Below are positions 24,450 through 33,197 of a stretch of DNA of 64,000 bases, in pieces. Numbering within the stretch: position 1 is the first letter of the stretch; the number at the start of each line of letters is the position of its first letter. This DNA is from Chloroflexi bacterium UBA6077 (GTDB lineage: Bacteria; Chloroflexota; UBA6077), in contig DIXP01000112.1 in NCBI GenBank assembly GCA_002436065.1, positions 1-64,000 on the forward strand, written 5' to 3'. The notes below the pieces were generated by a model. That model worked only from the letters and a program-made list of their open reading frames with translations, was not told where the DNA came from and did no database searches. Made by a program: the position numbers and the translations under genes.

Positions 24450-26375
24450 TTGGACAAAGCAGCTGGCATCCCGGAGGTCGTGACCGAGACGGCGCGACTC
24501 CGGCCCCTGTCAAAACCCTACTGGTACATCGTTCGGTCGATAGCTATCGCTATGTCGGTGTGGCAGTTGATCGTCCTGACCGCCGCGCCAACAGACCCGC
24601 TGATCTTGAGAGCCATCCACCTGGCCTTCATCATGGCGATAGGCTTTCTCCTGATGGGCTTCAACAAGAAGTCCCCTCGCGACCGGTTCTCGCCGATAGA
24701 CGTGATCCTCGCACTCCTCAGCTTCGCCGTCGTGGCCTACATAATGAGCGATTTCGACGGCCTGATCAATCGTACCGGCGTCGTGCCGACCCAGATGGAT
24801 GTAGTGGTCGCCACCCTGACGGTGCTGCTGCTGCTCGAACTCACCCGACGAGCCACCGGGCTTGTCCTCCCCATCATTGCACTTGTATTCATGGCCTATG
24901 GGCTGTGGGGGAGCAACCTCCCTGGCTTATTGCGCCATTCCGGTTACTCCTACCAACGAATCGTCAGCTTCATATTCGGCACGGAGGGGATATACACCAT
25001 CCCCCTCGGCGTCTCGGCCACCTACGTGTTCCTGTTCATCGCCTTTGGCGCCTTCCTGCAAGTCTCGGGAGCAGGTCAGGTCTTCACCGACCTGGCACAG
25101 GCGATCGCGGGGAGCACGAGGGGCGGCCCAGCCAAGGTAGCCATCTTCGCCAGCGCGCTCTTCGGAAGCATCTCCGGCTCGGCAGTGGCCAATGTGGTAA
25201 CCACGGGAGCCTTCACCATCCCTTTGATGAAGAGCATTGGCTATCGCCCCCACTTCGCTGCGGCCGTAGAAGCCGTGGCTTCCACCGGCGGCCAGATCAT
25301 GCCCCCTATCATGGGCGCTGGGGCCTTCATCATGGCGGAAATGGTGGGCGTTCCGTACGTCGATATCATCGTCGCTGCGGCGATTCCCGCTCTTCTGTAC
25401 TACTTCGCGCTCTTCTGGATGATCGACTTCGAGGCGGTCAAGTACAATCTCCGGGGCATCCCACGAAACCAGTTGCCTGATTTCTGGGCCGTCACCAAGT
25501 CGCAGGGCTACCTATTGTTGCCCCTGGTGGTGCTAATCTACTACCTGGTGATCGAGCAGGTATCGCCCATTCGCGCGGCGCTCATCTCCATCGTGTCGAT
25601 CCTCATCATCAGCTCCGTCAAGCGTGCATCCAGGATGGGCATATCCAAGATACTGGACGCGCTGAACAACAGCTCAACCGGCATGATCGAGGTGGCCTCC
25701 ACCTGCGCCACCGCAGGTATCGTGATCGGCGTCATGGGGCTAACGGGGCTGGGGGTCAAGTTCGTTACAGCCCTCGTCGCGCTCTCCGGTGGGAATCTCG
25801 CCGTGGCCCTCTTCCTGACCATGATCGTCAGCATGCTGCTGGGCATGGGGGTGCCAACCACACCGGCCTACGTCATCGTGGCAACCACCGCCGCCCCCGC
25901 CCTGGTCAAGCTGGGGGTACCACCTCTAGCCGCCCATCTCTTCGTCTTCTACTTTGCCTGCATCTCGGCCATAACTCCGCCCGTGGCGCTTGCCGCCTTT
26001 GCCGGCGCCGCCATCGCCAAGGCGAACATGTGGAAGGTGGGGTTAACAGCGGTCAAGATCGGCTTTGCCGGCTTCATCGTGCCCTACATGTTCGTGTACG
26101 GCACCCCCCTCTTGATGATGGCCTCCTGGGAGAAAGTCCTGCAGGCGGTCGTAACGGCCTGCGTAGGCACCGTCTGCCTGGCCGGAGGTTTCCAGGGCTG
26201 GTTCTGGAAATCTCTCCGCTGGCCCCAGAGGCTGGTACTTGTCGTGGCAGCCTTTGGACTGATCGACCCCCAGCTCATCACCGACCTCTTCGGAGTCGTG
26301 TCCATCGCCGCCGTGCTCCTTTCGGTCAAGCTGGGCTACTACCAGCGGGAAGCCGCTGTCGCTCAAGGTAGCTGA
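24450..26375 (+). CDS. TRAP transporter permease, fused 4TM/12TM
   Basis: 641 aa, TTG start with GGAG upstream. It contains the small DctQ-like part (about 25-115) fused to the large DctM-like part, as is usual for TAXI-type TRAP systems. About 16-18 hydrophobic segments and the characteristic GSTRGGPAKVAIFASALFGS and SGSAVANVVTTGAFTIPLM region identify the family. LLGMGVPTTPAYVI is the second conserved half-helix region. It uses a sodium gradient to import the ligand captured by the upstream receptor. Confidence 0.92.
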   Translation: MDKAAGIPEVVTETARLRPLSKPYWYIVRSIAIAMSVWQLIVLTAAPTDPLILRAIHLAFIMAIGFLLMGFNKKSPRDRFSPIDVILALLSFAVVAYIMSDFDGLINRTGVVPTQMDVVVATLTVLLLLELTRRATGLVLPIIALVFMAYGLWGSNLPGLLRHSGYSYQRIVSFIFGTEGIYTIPLGVSATYVFLFIAFGAFLQVSGAGQVFTDLAQAIAGSTRGGPAKVAIFASALFGSISGSAVANVVTTGAFTIPLMKSIGYRPHFAAAVEAVASTGGQIMPPIMGAGAFIMAEMVGVPYVDIIVAAAIPALLYYFALFWMIDFEAVKYNLRGIPRNQLPDFWAVTKSQGYLLLPLVVLIYYLVIEQVSPIRAALISIVSILIISSVKRASRMGISKILDALNNSSTGMIEVASTCATAGIVIGVMGLTGLGVKFVTALVALSGGNLAVALFLTMIVSMLLGMGVPTTPAYVIVATTAAPALVKLGVPPLAAHLFVFYFACISAITPPVALAAFAGAAIAKANMWKVGLTAVKIGFAGFIVPYMFVYGTPLLMMASWEKVLQAVVTACVGTVCLAGGFQGWFWKSLRWPQRLVLVVAAFGLIDPQLITDLFGVVSIAAVLLSVKLGYYQREAAVAQGS

Positions 26376-26384
26376 GGATCGAGA

Positions 26385-26411
26385 GCGGGCGGAGCGCTAT
26401 GCTCCGCCCGC
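26385..26411. terminator. Hairpin after TRAP permease gene
   Basis: 11-base perfect arms (GCGGGCGGAGC) with loop GCTAT, ten bases after the permease stop and before the convergent APC permease gene. No T-tract. A factor-dependent or bidirectional terminator is likely. Confidence 0.6.
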
Positions 26412-26548
26412 TGGCGCCCCAAGCGTCACAGCCTGCACTCCCGTCAAGCCGATCCGCACCTTCCTACTGATGTCCCCAGCCATTCCCACCACCCATCTCC
26501 GCCTGACTCGGTCCGCCTCTCGCCACTTCGGCAGTGCCTTGCATGCGA

Positions 26549-27802
26549 TTACTCCCGCCCCCGTTGCCTGCGAAGGGCATAGAATCCCAGACCGACGATC
26601 AGGACTCCGGAGACAACCAGCAGCGTCTGCCAGGGCAGGGACAACGCCACCAGAGCGGAGGCAACGATACCGGCCGCCGGCACCAGGGCCGGATACAACC
26701 GGTGTTCCGGCGGCAACCGGAGCGCGGAGGCACTCATGATCCCATAGTAGACGAGCAGGGCAAGGCTGCTGGCCTCCAGCAGCGGCCGCAGATCCAACGC
26801 GATCATCAGAACCAGGAGAAGCACCCCGATGGAGAGGGCAGCATTGCGCGGGATGCGTTCGCGTTCCGAGAGGCAGCTCAGCCAAGCAGGGAGGTCGCCG
26901 TTGCGGGACATAGCAAAGACCAGGCGGGACAGGCCCCAGATCTCCGTCAGGAGCACCGCGGAGGTGGCCAACAGCGCACCCAGCGAAAGCAGCAGGGGTC
27001 CGATCGGACTTCCAACGGCAACCATGACCGCACGTAGCGGGGCACTGGCTTCCCCGAATCCCTCTGGCCCCATTGCGCCCAGGGCTACAAAGGCCACGCC
27101 TAGGTACAGCACTGCCGTGACGGCTATGGCCGTTGGCACCGCACGTGGGAGAGTCCTGCGCGGCTCCAGCACCTCCTCGGCGATGGTCACCGGCCTGGCG
27201 TAGCCGGTGAAGGCGAAGAACATCAGCGCGCTCGCCTGGAGAAGCCCGCCGATATCGCCGAGGAGAAAGGGTTGAAGGCGGTTCGCGTCGAAGGCCGGCA
27301 GGGCCAGGACAATGAAAGCTGCCAGGATCGCCAGGTTGGCCACCACCAGAACCCCATTGGCTCGAGCGGACACCCGGACACCTACCATGTTGACGACCAC
27401 AGCCCCCAGAACCAGGACGAGGCCGATGACTCGGACTGGGACATCAGGGAGGAGAGGCTGGAGGTACGCCCCGAAGGTCAGGGCGTAGGTCGCCGCGGCG
27501 GCGAGGGCCGCCAGCAGAAAGAGCCAGCCAGCGGCGAACCCGACTACCGGTGCCAGCAGGCTCCGGCCGAACTGGTAGGCCCCACCCGCCCGTGGATCGT
27601 AGGCGCCCAGTTCCGCTGAACTGAGGCCATTCAGCGTGGCGACCGCAGCGCCAAGGAGCACTGCCAGCACCAAGGATCCACCGGTTGTGCCCGCTGCCTC
27701 GGCCATGGAAACGTAGACGCCTGCGCCAATCATCGCCCCCAGGGCAATGGCAACCGTCTGGCCGAGGCCGAGCCGCCTCACGAGACGCCGCTCTTCACCC
27801 AT
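26549..27802 (-). CDS. APC-superfamily amino acid permease
   Basis: 417 aa from the ATG at 27802 (a GTG directly before it is also possible), with GAGGCAGGG just upstream. About 12 hydrophobic segments. The first contains GAMIGAGVYVSMAEAAG, the Gly-rich unwound helix that binds the amino acid in APC transporters. FFAFTGYARPVTIAEEV corresponds to the TM6 region. The substrate is unknown. The M20 amidohydrolase encoded upstream on the same strand hints at uptake of an amino acid or its derivative. Confidence 0.88.
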   Translation of the reverse strand: MGEERRLVRRLGLGQTVAIALGAMIGAGVYVSMAEAAGTTGGSLVLAVLLGAAVATLNGLSSAELGAYDPRAGGAYQFGRSLLAPVVGFAAGWLFLLAALAAAATYALTFGAYLQPLLPDVPVRVIGLVLVLGAVVVNMVGVRVSARANGVLVVANLAILAAFIVLALPAFDANRLQPFLLGDIGGLLQASALMFFAFTGYARPVTIAEEVLEPRRTLPRAVPTAIAVTAVLYLGVAFVALGAMGPEGFGEASAPLRAVMVAVGSPIGPLLLSLGALLATSAVLLTEIWGLSRLVFAMSRNGDLPAWLSCLSERERIPRNAALSIGVLLLVLMIALDLRPLLEASSLALLVYYGIMSASALRLPPEHRLYPALVPAAGIVASALVALSLPWQTLLVVSGVLIVGLGFYALRRQRGRE

Positions 27803-27911
27803 CACCCTGCCTCTACTCCACCAGGGTGTCCTCTTCCATCCGCAGCAACAATGGGGCCATGGCGTCCCAAGGATGCTCGGTCCTCAGGGGGATGGCTGCA
27901 TCAGGGCCGGG

Positions 27912-27941
27912 GGAGGATTGGGTATGCATACCCAATCCTCC
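27912..27941. promoter_or_regulatory. Perfect 30-bp palindrome upstream of APC permease gene
   Basis: Perfect dyad centred on TGCA, with arms starting GGAGGATTGGGTA, lying between the amidohydrolase stop (15 bases away) and the permease start (about 110 bases). No T-tract on either side. Could be an operator for the permease or a terminator/RNA-stability hairpin of the amidohydrolase transcript. Confidence 0.5.
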
Positions 27942-27956
27942 TCTATAGGACCGATA

Positions 27957-29180
27957 TCAGGATGCTTCGTAGGCCAGCCGGAGCAGGCAGCGGGAAAGTA
28001 CGCGGACTCCTGCATCCATGGCCTCCGGCGTGGCCAGCTCCTCCGGAGTGTGGCTGCGTCCTCCCTTGCAGGGGATGAAGAGCATCCCCGTTGGGCAGAT
28101 CCCAGCCATAATCTGGGCATCATGGCCGGCACCGCTCGGCATGTCCATGTAGCCAATCCCCTCCTGCCGACAGCAATCCCGCAGCAGATCCCTGAGCCGC
28201 ACCGGCAACACTACCGGTGTGTGGCCATCCACCGGCGGCTTCCATGTCACCCCCAGGCCCAGTTCGGCCCCCACCTCCTCGCACATCTCCCTGGCCCGGC
28301 GCACCACCTGCTGTTTGACATCCTCGTTGGAGTGGCGGATGTCCATGGTGAACTCCACCCTCTCCGGTACCACGTTGGCGGAACCCGGATAGGCGGCGAT
28401 GCGGCCGACGGTCATGACCCCGCTACCCGAGGCCATGGCCAGCTCCGGCAAGCGACTGATCATCCGCGCGGCCCCGAGCAGCGCATCCTTGCGCAACCGC
28501 ATGGGGGTGGTTCCGGCGTGATCGGCTCGCCCCTGCACCGTGACATCGACCCGCTGAACGCCCACGATCGCCTCGACGACCCCCAGGGGGATGCCGGCGT
28601 CCTCCAGGAACGGCCCCTGCTCTATGTGCATCTCGAGGTAAGCCTCGATATCCCTTCGACGGGCATCTCCGATCCTGTCCGGATCGAGCCCCACCCCTCG
28701 CATGGCCTCCGCAACGGACTCGCCACGTTCGTCCACCACCTGGTCCAGGATCCGACGCTCAAGTGTGCCTGTCACCATCTTGCTGCCCATCAGTCCTATG
28801 GGGAACCGACTACCCTCCTCTCCGGTGAAGGCGACCACCTCCATCGGTAGCCTGGGCTGGCCATGGCGCTTCAGCGTCTCCCGCACAGCCATGAGCCCCC
28901 CCAGCACCCCGAAGAGGCCATCGTATTTACCGCCGTTCTTGACGGAATCGATATGGGACCCAACGACGATGGGAGCAGCATCTGGAAGGGTGCCGTCCGC
29001 ACGACCCCAGAGATTCCCCGCCGCATCGCGCGAGACTCTCAGACCAGCTTCCTCCATCCATATCCCGATCAACCGCTGGGCTTCAAGCTCCTCCGGGGTG
29101 TACGAGGCCCTGAATACCCCACCTTCCCCCGTTGCCCCTATCCGACCAAGGGCTTCTATCCAACCCTGTAGCTCGCTCAA
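27957..29180 (-). CDS. M20-family Zn amidohydrolase (N-carbamoyl amino acid / allantoate type)
   Basis: 407 aa, TTG start with GGGAGGCG upstream. Metal residues of the M20/carbamoylase branch are visible: H76 in GSHIDS, D87 in KYDG, the glutamate pair in TGEEGSRF (E121/E122), a histidine in EMHIEQGP and the C-terminal GAGHDAQ. The EGSRFP and HIEQGP motifs are typical of the N-carbamoyl-L-amino acid hydrolase, beta-ureidopropionase and allantoate amidohydrolase group. No other hydantoin or purine catabolic gene is near, so the exact substrate stays open. Probably supplies an amino acid in concert with the downstream APC permease. Confidence 0.85.
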   Translation of the reverse strand: MSELQGWIEALGRIGATGEGGVFRASYTPEELEAQRLIGIWMEEAGLRVSRDAAGNLWGRADGTLPDAAPIVVGSHIDSVKNGGKYDGLFGVLGGLMAVRETLKRHGQPRLPMEVVAFTGEEGSRFPIGLMGSKMVTGTLERRILDQVVDERGESVAEAMRGVGLDPDRIGDARRRDIEAYLEMHIEQGPFLEDAGIPLGVVEAIVGVQRVDVTVQGRADHAGTTPMRLRKDALLGAARMISRLPELAMASGSGVMTVGRIAAYPGSANVVPERVEFTMDIRHSNEDVKQQVVRRAREMCEEVGAELGLGVTWKPPVDGHTPVVLPVRLRDLLRDCCRQEGIGYMDMPSGAGHDAQIMAGICPTGMLFIPCKGGRSHTPEELATPEAMDAGVRVLSRCLLRLAYEAS

Positions 29181-29276
29181 GCTACGCCTCCCTACTGGAA
29201 ATCATTGGCGGAACTCAGTCAGTGTTGGGACATTGTAGCGCACCGTGCCATCCTCGCTATAGCTGCTGTCGCCCGT

Positions 29277-29306
29277 TTGGCCTGGGACCTGCCTATAGGG
29301 TAGAAT
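29277..29306 (+). promoter_or_regulatory. Candidate mutS2 promoter
   Basis: TTGGCC at 29277-29282, 18-base spacer, TAGAAT at 29301-29306, about 75 bases before the mutS2 start. Confidence 0.5.
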
Positions 29307-29330
29307 CAATACGAGGACGATGAGAACTTG

Positions 29331-29356
29331 TGGCTTCTCTCAGTCGAGAGAAGCCA
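29331..29356 (+). promoter_or_regulatory. Leader hairpin upstream of mutS2
   Basis: 11-base perfect arms (TGGCTTCTCTC / GAGAGAAGCCA) with a 4-base loop, between the promoter and the ATG at 29383. It would form in the mRNA leader, 26 bases before the start codon. Function unknown. Confidence 0.55.
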
Positions 29357-29382
29357 TTCGTGCGAGTGGCACGGTTGAGGTC

Positions 29383-31770
29383 ATGGAAGAGCACTACCTG
29401 CAGACTCTGGAACTGAACAAGGTGTTGGACAGGCTGGCGGGCCAGACGGCCTTCTCCGTCAGCAACGAGAGGGCGCTGGCGCTGCGTCCGGCCACCGAGA
29501 TGGTGGAGGTACTGCGACGCCAATCGGCCACGGCTGAGGCGCGCCGACTCCTGGACCTGAAGCCGAACTTCAGCGTCGGTGGGGCCAGGGACATCCGCGC
29601 CCACCTGCAGCGGGCCTCCATCGGCGCCCTGCTCACTCCGGACGAGCTGCTGCTGGTGGCCTCCACCATTGGAGCCAGCCGGCAGGTTCGGGGCACCATT
29701 GCCAAGCTGGGAGACCAGTTGCCCACCCTGGAGGAGGTCACCCTGCCGATCGGCGCCCACGACGACCTGGAACGTGAGATCCGCCGAACCGTCACCGACG
29801 CTGGCGAGGTGGCAGACTCCGCCAGCCCAGAGCTTGCCCAGATCCGAATAGAGCTGCGGCGCGCCCACGAACGGCTGATGGCGAAGCTGCAGGAGATCAC
29901 ATCCTCGTCCGCCTACCGGACGGTGCTCCAGGAGCCGATAGTCACGCAGCGGAACGGCCGCTACGTGGTGCCGGTGAAGGCCGAGTTCAAGGGACAGATG
30001 AAGGGGATCGTCCACGACCAGTCGGCCAGCGGCGCGACGGTGTTCATGGAGCCGCTGGTGGTGGTAGATCTGGCCAACCGCTGGCGGCAGCTTCAGATCG
30101 ACGAGGAGCGGGAGGTTGAGCGGATCCTCCGCACACTGGCAGGGCTGGTCGGCCGCGAGGCCGAGGGGCTGGGACGCACCCTGGAGGCCGTGGCGGAGGT
30201 GGACCTCTACCTGGCCAAGGCCAAGCTTGCCGAAGCGATGCGGGCGTCCACGCCCCTGCTGCTGGATCTGTCCTCCATCACTCATCACTCATCACTTCCA
30301 TGCATCCGGCTGGTGAACGCCCGCCACCCGCTTCTGAGCGGCCATGTCGTGCCGATAAGCGTGGAGCTAGGGGGCGATTTCGACGTCCTGGTGATCACCG
30401 GCCCTAACACGGGCGGCAAGACCGTTGCCCTCAAGACGGTGGGGCTGCTGTGTCTGATGGCACAGTGCGGGCTACAGATACCGGCCGACGAGGGCTCGGC
30501 AGTGGGGATCTTCCGGGCGGTATACGCCGACATCGGGGACGAGCAGAGCATCGAGCAGAGCCTCTCCACCTTCTCCTCCCACGTGACCAGAATAGTGGAC
30601 ATCCTGGGCAAGGCCGACGAGAGGTCGCTGGTGCTGCTGGACGAGCTGGGGGCAGGCACCGACCCTCAGGAGGGTTCAGCCCTGGCCAGGGCCATCCTCT
30701 CCCACCTGTTGGAGCGAAGGGTGCCAACCATCGCCACTACCCACTACTCCGAGCTGAAGAGCTTCGCCCACACGACGCCTCGGGTGCAGAACGCCTCGGT
30801 GGAGTTCGACCTGGAGACGCTGTCTCCCACCTACAGGCTGAGTATCGGCCTGCCCGGACGAAGCAACGCCCTCGCCATCGCCAAACGCCTTGGGATGAAA
30901 GATGAGATCCTGGAGGGGGCGAGGCAGCTGCTGCAGCCCGGCGAACTGGAGATCGAGGGGCTGCTGTCCCAACTCCAGACCGACCGAGATCAGGCGAGGG
31001 AGGCGAGGGTTGAGGCCGAGCGGCTGCGGGACCGGGCGCGAGCCCAGCGATCCAGGCTGAACGCCGAGCTGGCAGAGATGGAGGACCGGAAGCAAACGGT
31101 GTTCGAGAGGGCCAGGGAGCAATCGGAGCATGAGCTGGCGGCGCTGCGGCAGAAGGTGCAACAGGTGATGCGAGAGTTGGAGCGAAGCCGCCTCCTCCAG
31201 GGGGATGCGCAGGCAGGCGTGGCCGCTGCTGCCGAACGAGCCGAGAGGCTGCGGCCGGTGCATGTGCCCCGGAAGCGCCAACCCCAACCGCAACGGATGG
31301 CTGCCCAGGAGCTCAAGATCGGGCAGTCGGTCTTCGTACCCGGTCTGCAGAGCGTGGGCACCGTAGCCTCCCTGCCCGACGGCAGGGGCGAGGTAGAGGT
31401 GCAGCTGGGCGCGATCCGGACCAGGGTCAAGGCGGGCGAGCTGTCCCGCACCGACCAGCGGGGAGCAACGCCGGAGCGCGAACCGGAGATCACCTATCGG
31501 GTGGACATGGACAGGGCCGCGGCGGTGAGCCTCCAGCTTGACCTGCGGGGCCGCCGTGCCGACGAGGCCCAGGAGGAGCTGGACCACTATCTGCACGACG
31601 CCTACATGGCGGGCATGAAGGTGGTGCGGATCATCCATGGGAAGGGCACCGGCGCCGTGCGCCAGGCCGTCCGCACCCAGTTGGCAGCCAGCCCCCTTGT
31701 GAGCCACTTCGAGCCCGCCGACGCCAGGGAAGGCGGCGACGGTGCCACCGTGGTCTCCCTCGCCAACTGA
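29383..31770 (+). CDS. mutS2: MutS2 ATPase/endonuclease
   Basis: 795 aa from the ATG at 29383, which gives the normal start MEEHYLQTLELNKVLDRLA. A clamp/lever coiled-coil region is followed by the MutS ABC-ATPase: Walker A GPNTGGKT at 340-347, Walker B LVLLDE at 416-421, then TTHYSELKSFA. A long charged coiled coil (about 530-620) follows, then a KOW-like segment and the C-terminal Smr nuclease domain with LDLRGRRADEA and HGKGTG. MutS2 lacks the mismatch-recognition domain; it suppresses recombination or acts on collided ribosomes. Residues 298-304 (SITHHSS) are encoded by a CATCACT heptad insertion just before the conserved ARHPLL. Confidence 0.93.
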   Translation: MEEHYLQTLELNKVLDRLAGQTAFSVSNERALALRPATEMVEVLRRQSATAEARRLLDLKPNFSVGGARDIRAHLQRASIGALLTPDELLLVASTIGASRQVRGTIAKLGDQLPTLEEVTLPIGAHDDLEREIRRTVTDAGEVADSASPELAQIRIELRRAHERLMAKLQEITSSSAYRTVLQEPIVTQRNGRYVVPVKAEFKGQMKGIVHDQSASGATVFMEPLVVVDLANRWRQLQIDEEREVERILRTLAGLVGREAEGLGRTLEAVAEVDLYLAKAKLAEAMRASTPLLLDLSSITHHSSLPCIRLVNARHPLLSGHVVPISVELGGDFDVLVITGPNTGGKTVALKTVGLLCLMAQCGLQIPADEGSAVGIFRAVYADIGDEQSIEQSLSTFSSHVTRIVDILGKADERSLVLLDELGAGTDPQEGSALARAILSHLLERRVPTIATTHYSELKSFAHTTPRVQNASVEFDLETLSPTYRLSIGLPGRSNALAIAKRLGMKDEILEGARQLLQPGELEIEGLLSQLQTDRDQAREARVEAERLRDRARAQRSRLNAELAEMEDRKQTVFERAREQSEHELAALRQKVQQVMRELERSRLLQGDAQAGVAAAAERAERLRPVHVPRKRQPQPQRMAAQELKIGQSVFVPGLQSVGTVASLPDGRGEVEVQLGAIRTRVKAGELSRTDQRGATPEREPEITYRVDMDRAAAVSLQLDLRGRRADEAQEELDHYLHDAYMAGMKVVRIIHGKGTGAVRQAVRTQLAASPLVSHFEPADAREGGDGATVVSLAN
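30276..30296 (+). repeat. CATCACT heptad x3 inside mutS2
   Basis: Three perfect copies of CATCACT, identical to the array at 9939-9966, read in frame as part of SSITHHSSL. It is located between structural elements just ahead of the ATPase core. Confidence 0.85.
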
Positions 31771-31801
31771 TCGGCCCCGCGTCGCTTGAAAAGGCCTTCT
31801 C

Positions 31802-31810
31802 TGTTAGAAT
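31802..31810 (+). promoter_or_regulatory. Candidate extended -10 promoter
   Basis: TGTTAGAAT (extended -10 form TGnTAnAAT) 60 bases before the zinc-ribbon protein start. A TTGAAA at 31786-31791 is too close (13 bases) for a standard -35, so the extended -10 would have to carry it. Confidence 0.35.
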
Positions 31811-31869
31811 AGATGGCATCCTTCGTGCGTCTTCCATCGCAGCACTTCTTTGAGAAAGGTCTATTCCGT

Positions 31870-32325
31870 ATGGAGAAGCTGATCCAAACGGCTCTGATTG
31901 TCGTGGGGGCATATCTCCTGGCCCTCTGGGTAGCCGCAATCTGGTGGACCTACCGAGATATCCGCAACCGCAGCAGGGACATCTTCCTCCAGATGGCTGC
32001 CACAGTGTTGGTTGCCGTCTTCAGCTTTCCGGGGCTACTGATCTATCAGGTACTGAGGCCGCCGAGGACGTTGGCAGACAGTTACGCCACCGCGCTGGAA
32101 GAGGAAGCCCTGCTCCAGGACATCGAGATCCGGACGGCCTGCCCCGAGTGCAAGCACAGGACGGAAGAGGAGTACATCTTCTGCCCCAACTGTTCCACCA
32201 GACTCAAGCGACAGTGCAGCAACTGCCGCAAACCGCTGTCGCTGCGTTGGAGCACCTGCCCGTACTGCGGTGAGGGTGTAGACTCGGTCTCCCCCATCAG
32301 AGACCGAGAGTCAGCCCGCCGTTAG
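31870..32325 (+). CDS. Small membrane protein with double zinc ribbon
   Basis: 151 aa from the internal ATG at 31870; the frame is open to 31813. Two membrane segments (about 7-26 and 43-62) are followed by a cytoplasmic tail with two Cys4 zinc ribbons: C91/C94/C105/C108 and C116/C119/C130/C133 (CPECKH, CPNCST, CSNCRK, CPYCGE). Such double zinc ribbons usually mediate protein or nucleic-acid contacts. I do not recognise a characterised family. Ends at a strong intrinsic terminator. Confidence 0.75.
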   Translation: MEKLIQTALIVVGAYLLALWVAAIWWTYRDIRNRSRDIFLQMAATVLVAVFSFPGLLIYQVLRPPRTLADSYATALEEEALLQDIEIRTACPECKHRTEEEYIFCPNCSTRLKRQCSNCRKPLSLRWSTCPYCGEGVDSVSPIRDRESARR

Positions 32326-32342
32326 CTACTCTCGAGATAAGA

Positions 32343-32375
32343 AGAGGCCCGGACTGGTGCTCAGTCCGGGCCTCT
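32343..32375. terminator. Intrinsic terminator between convergent genes
   Basis: 14-base perfect GC-rich arms (AGAGGCCCGGACTG) with a 5-base loop, followed on the plus strand by CTATTTCC. It separates the zinc-ribbon gene from the leftward gene ending at 32412. Confidence 0.8.
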
Positions 32376-32411
32376 CTATTTCCTGTCGGCATGGCAACGC
32401 TGGGCTAGGCC

Positions 32412-33197
32412 TCAGCCCCCGCTGCCGCTCCGCGCGTCGATGCCATAGCGTGCCGCGATGGGGGAGTCCACGGCCGGTTCGCCCTTGATGCTCTCCCACA
32501 ACTGGAAGGCCGAGCGCACCCTCTGATCGGGCCCTTCCACCACCAGCACCACAGCGCCCTCTGCGCCACCCACACCGCCGGAGGCCACCAGGGTAGCATC
32601 CACGCCAGTGAGGATCCGCAGAGCATCGATCTCGGTGACCACGGTGGCGCCCACCACCGGCATGTACCCTACCGTGGCGCCATCCGGATACTTCAGCCGC
32701 TTCAGGCCGCACTTGCGGGAAGCGGTGATAACGGAGGGCACCAGCTTCTCCAGCCCCACTGGAATGATCAGGTGGGATCCGCGAGCCATGACGATGGGGA
32801 GGGAGGCCCCAATAGTGCCGCCCACAGGGCTGCCAAGCAGCACACCGGCGTTCCCCTCGGGGTCCACGGCGTTGGCCCCCTTGATCATTACGTCGTCGGC
32901 GTCGAACTCCTTCAGCACCTCCGACCACTCCCGGTCCACCGGCACCCCGTTCACGAATGAGAAGGGCTTGATCCAATCCGGGCTCCGGAAGGTGGTGCAC
33001 AGTAGCCCATGGCAGATGATGCCCTTGGTGAAATAGCCGGGGGCAACGGGTTTGCCCAGCAACTCCTCGGCGATGTACGCGTTTGTGGTGCCGCCTCCCA
33101 CAATGACCCTGCCCCTCTCCAGGGCAGCCCGGACCTGCGGCATCGCCACCACGGCCTTGGCGATCAGCCGCTTGGACTCGGCGGTCGTAAAGGTCAT
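32412..33197 (-). CDS. Conserved protein of unknown function
   Basis: 261 aa from the ATG at 33197 (MTFTTAESKRLIAKAVVAMP); the frame is open to 33284 but without a better start. Rich in Gly/Val with no membrane segment. Notable stretches: RVIVGGGTTNAYIAEELLG, DDVMIKGANAVDPEGNAG, GGTIGASLPIVMARG and VASGGVGGAEGAVV. The GGGTTN turn and the IKGANA segment are weakly reminiscent of the NagB/RpiA/CoA-transferase-like fold, but this is only an impression. It stands alone between two terminator-like regions, so genomic context gives no help. Confidence 0.6.
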   Translation of the reverse strand: MTFTTAESKRLIAKAVVAMPQVRAALERGRVIVGGGTTNAYIAEELLGKPVAPGYFTKGIICHGLLCTTFRSPDWIKPFSFVNGVPVDREWSEVLKEFDADDVMIKGANAVDPEGNAGVLLGSPVGGTIGASLPIVMARGSHLIIPVGLEKLVPSVITASRKCGLKRLKYPDGATVGYMPVVGATVVTEIDALRILTGVDATLVASGGVGGAEGAVVLVVEGPDQRVRSAFQLWESIKGEPAVDSPIAARYGIDARSGSGG

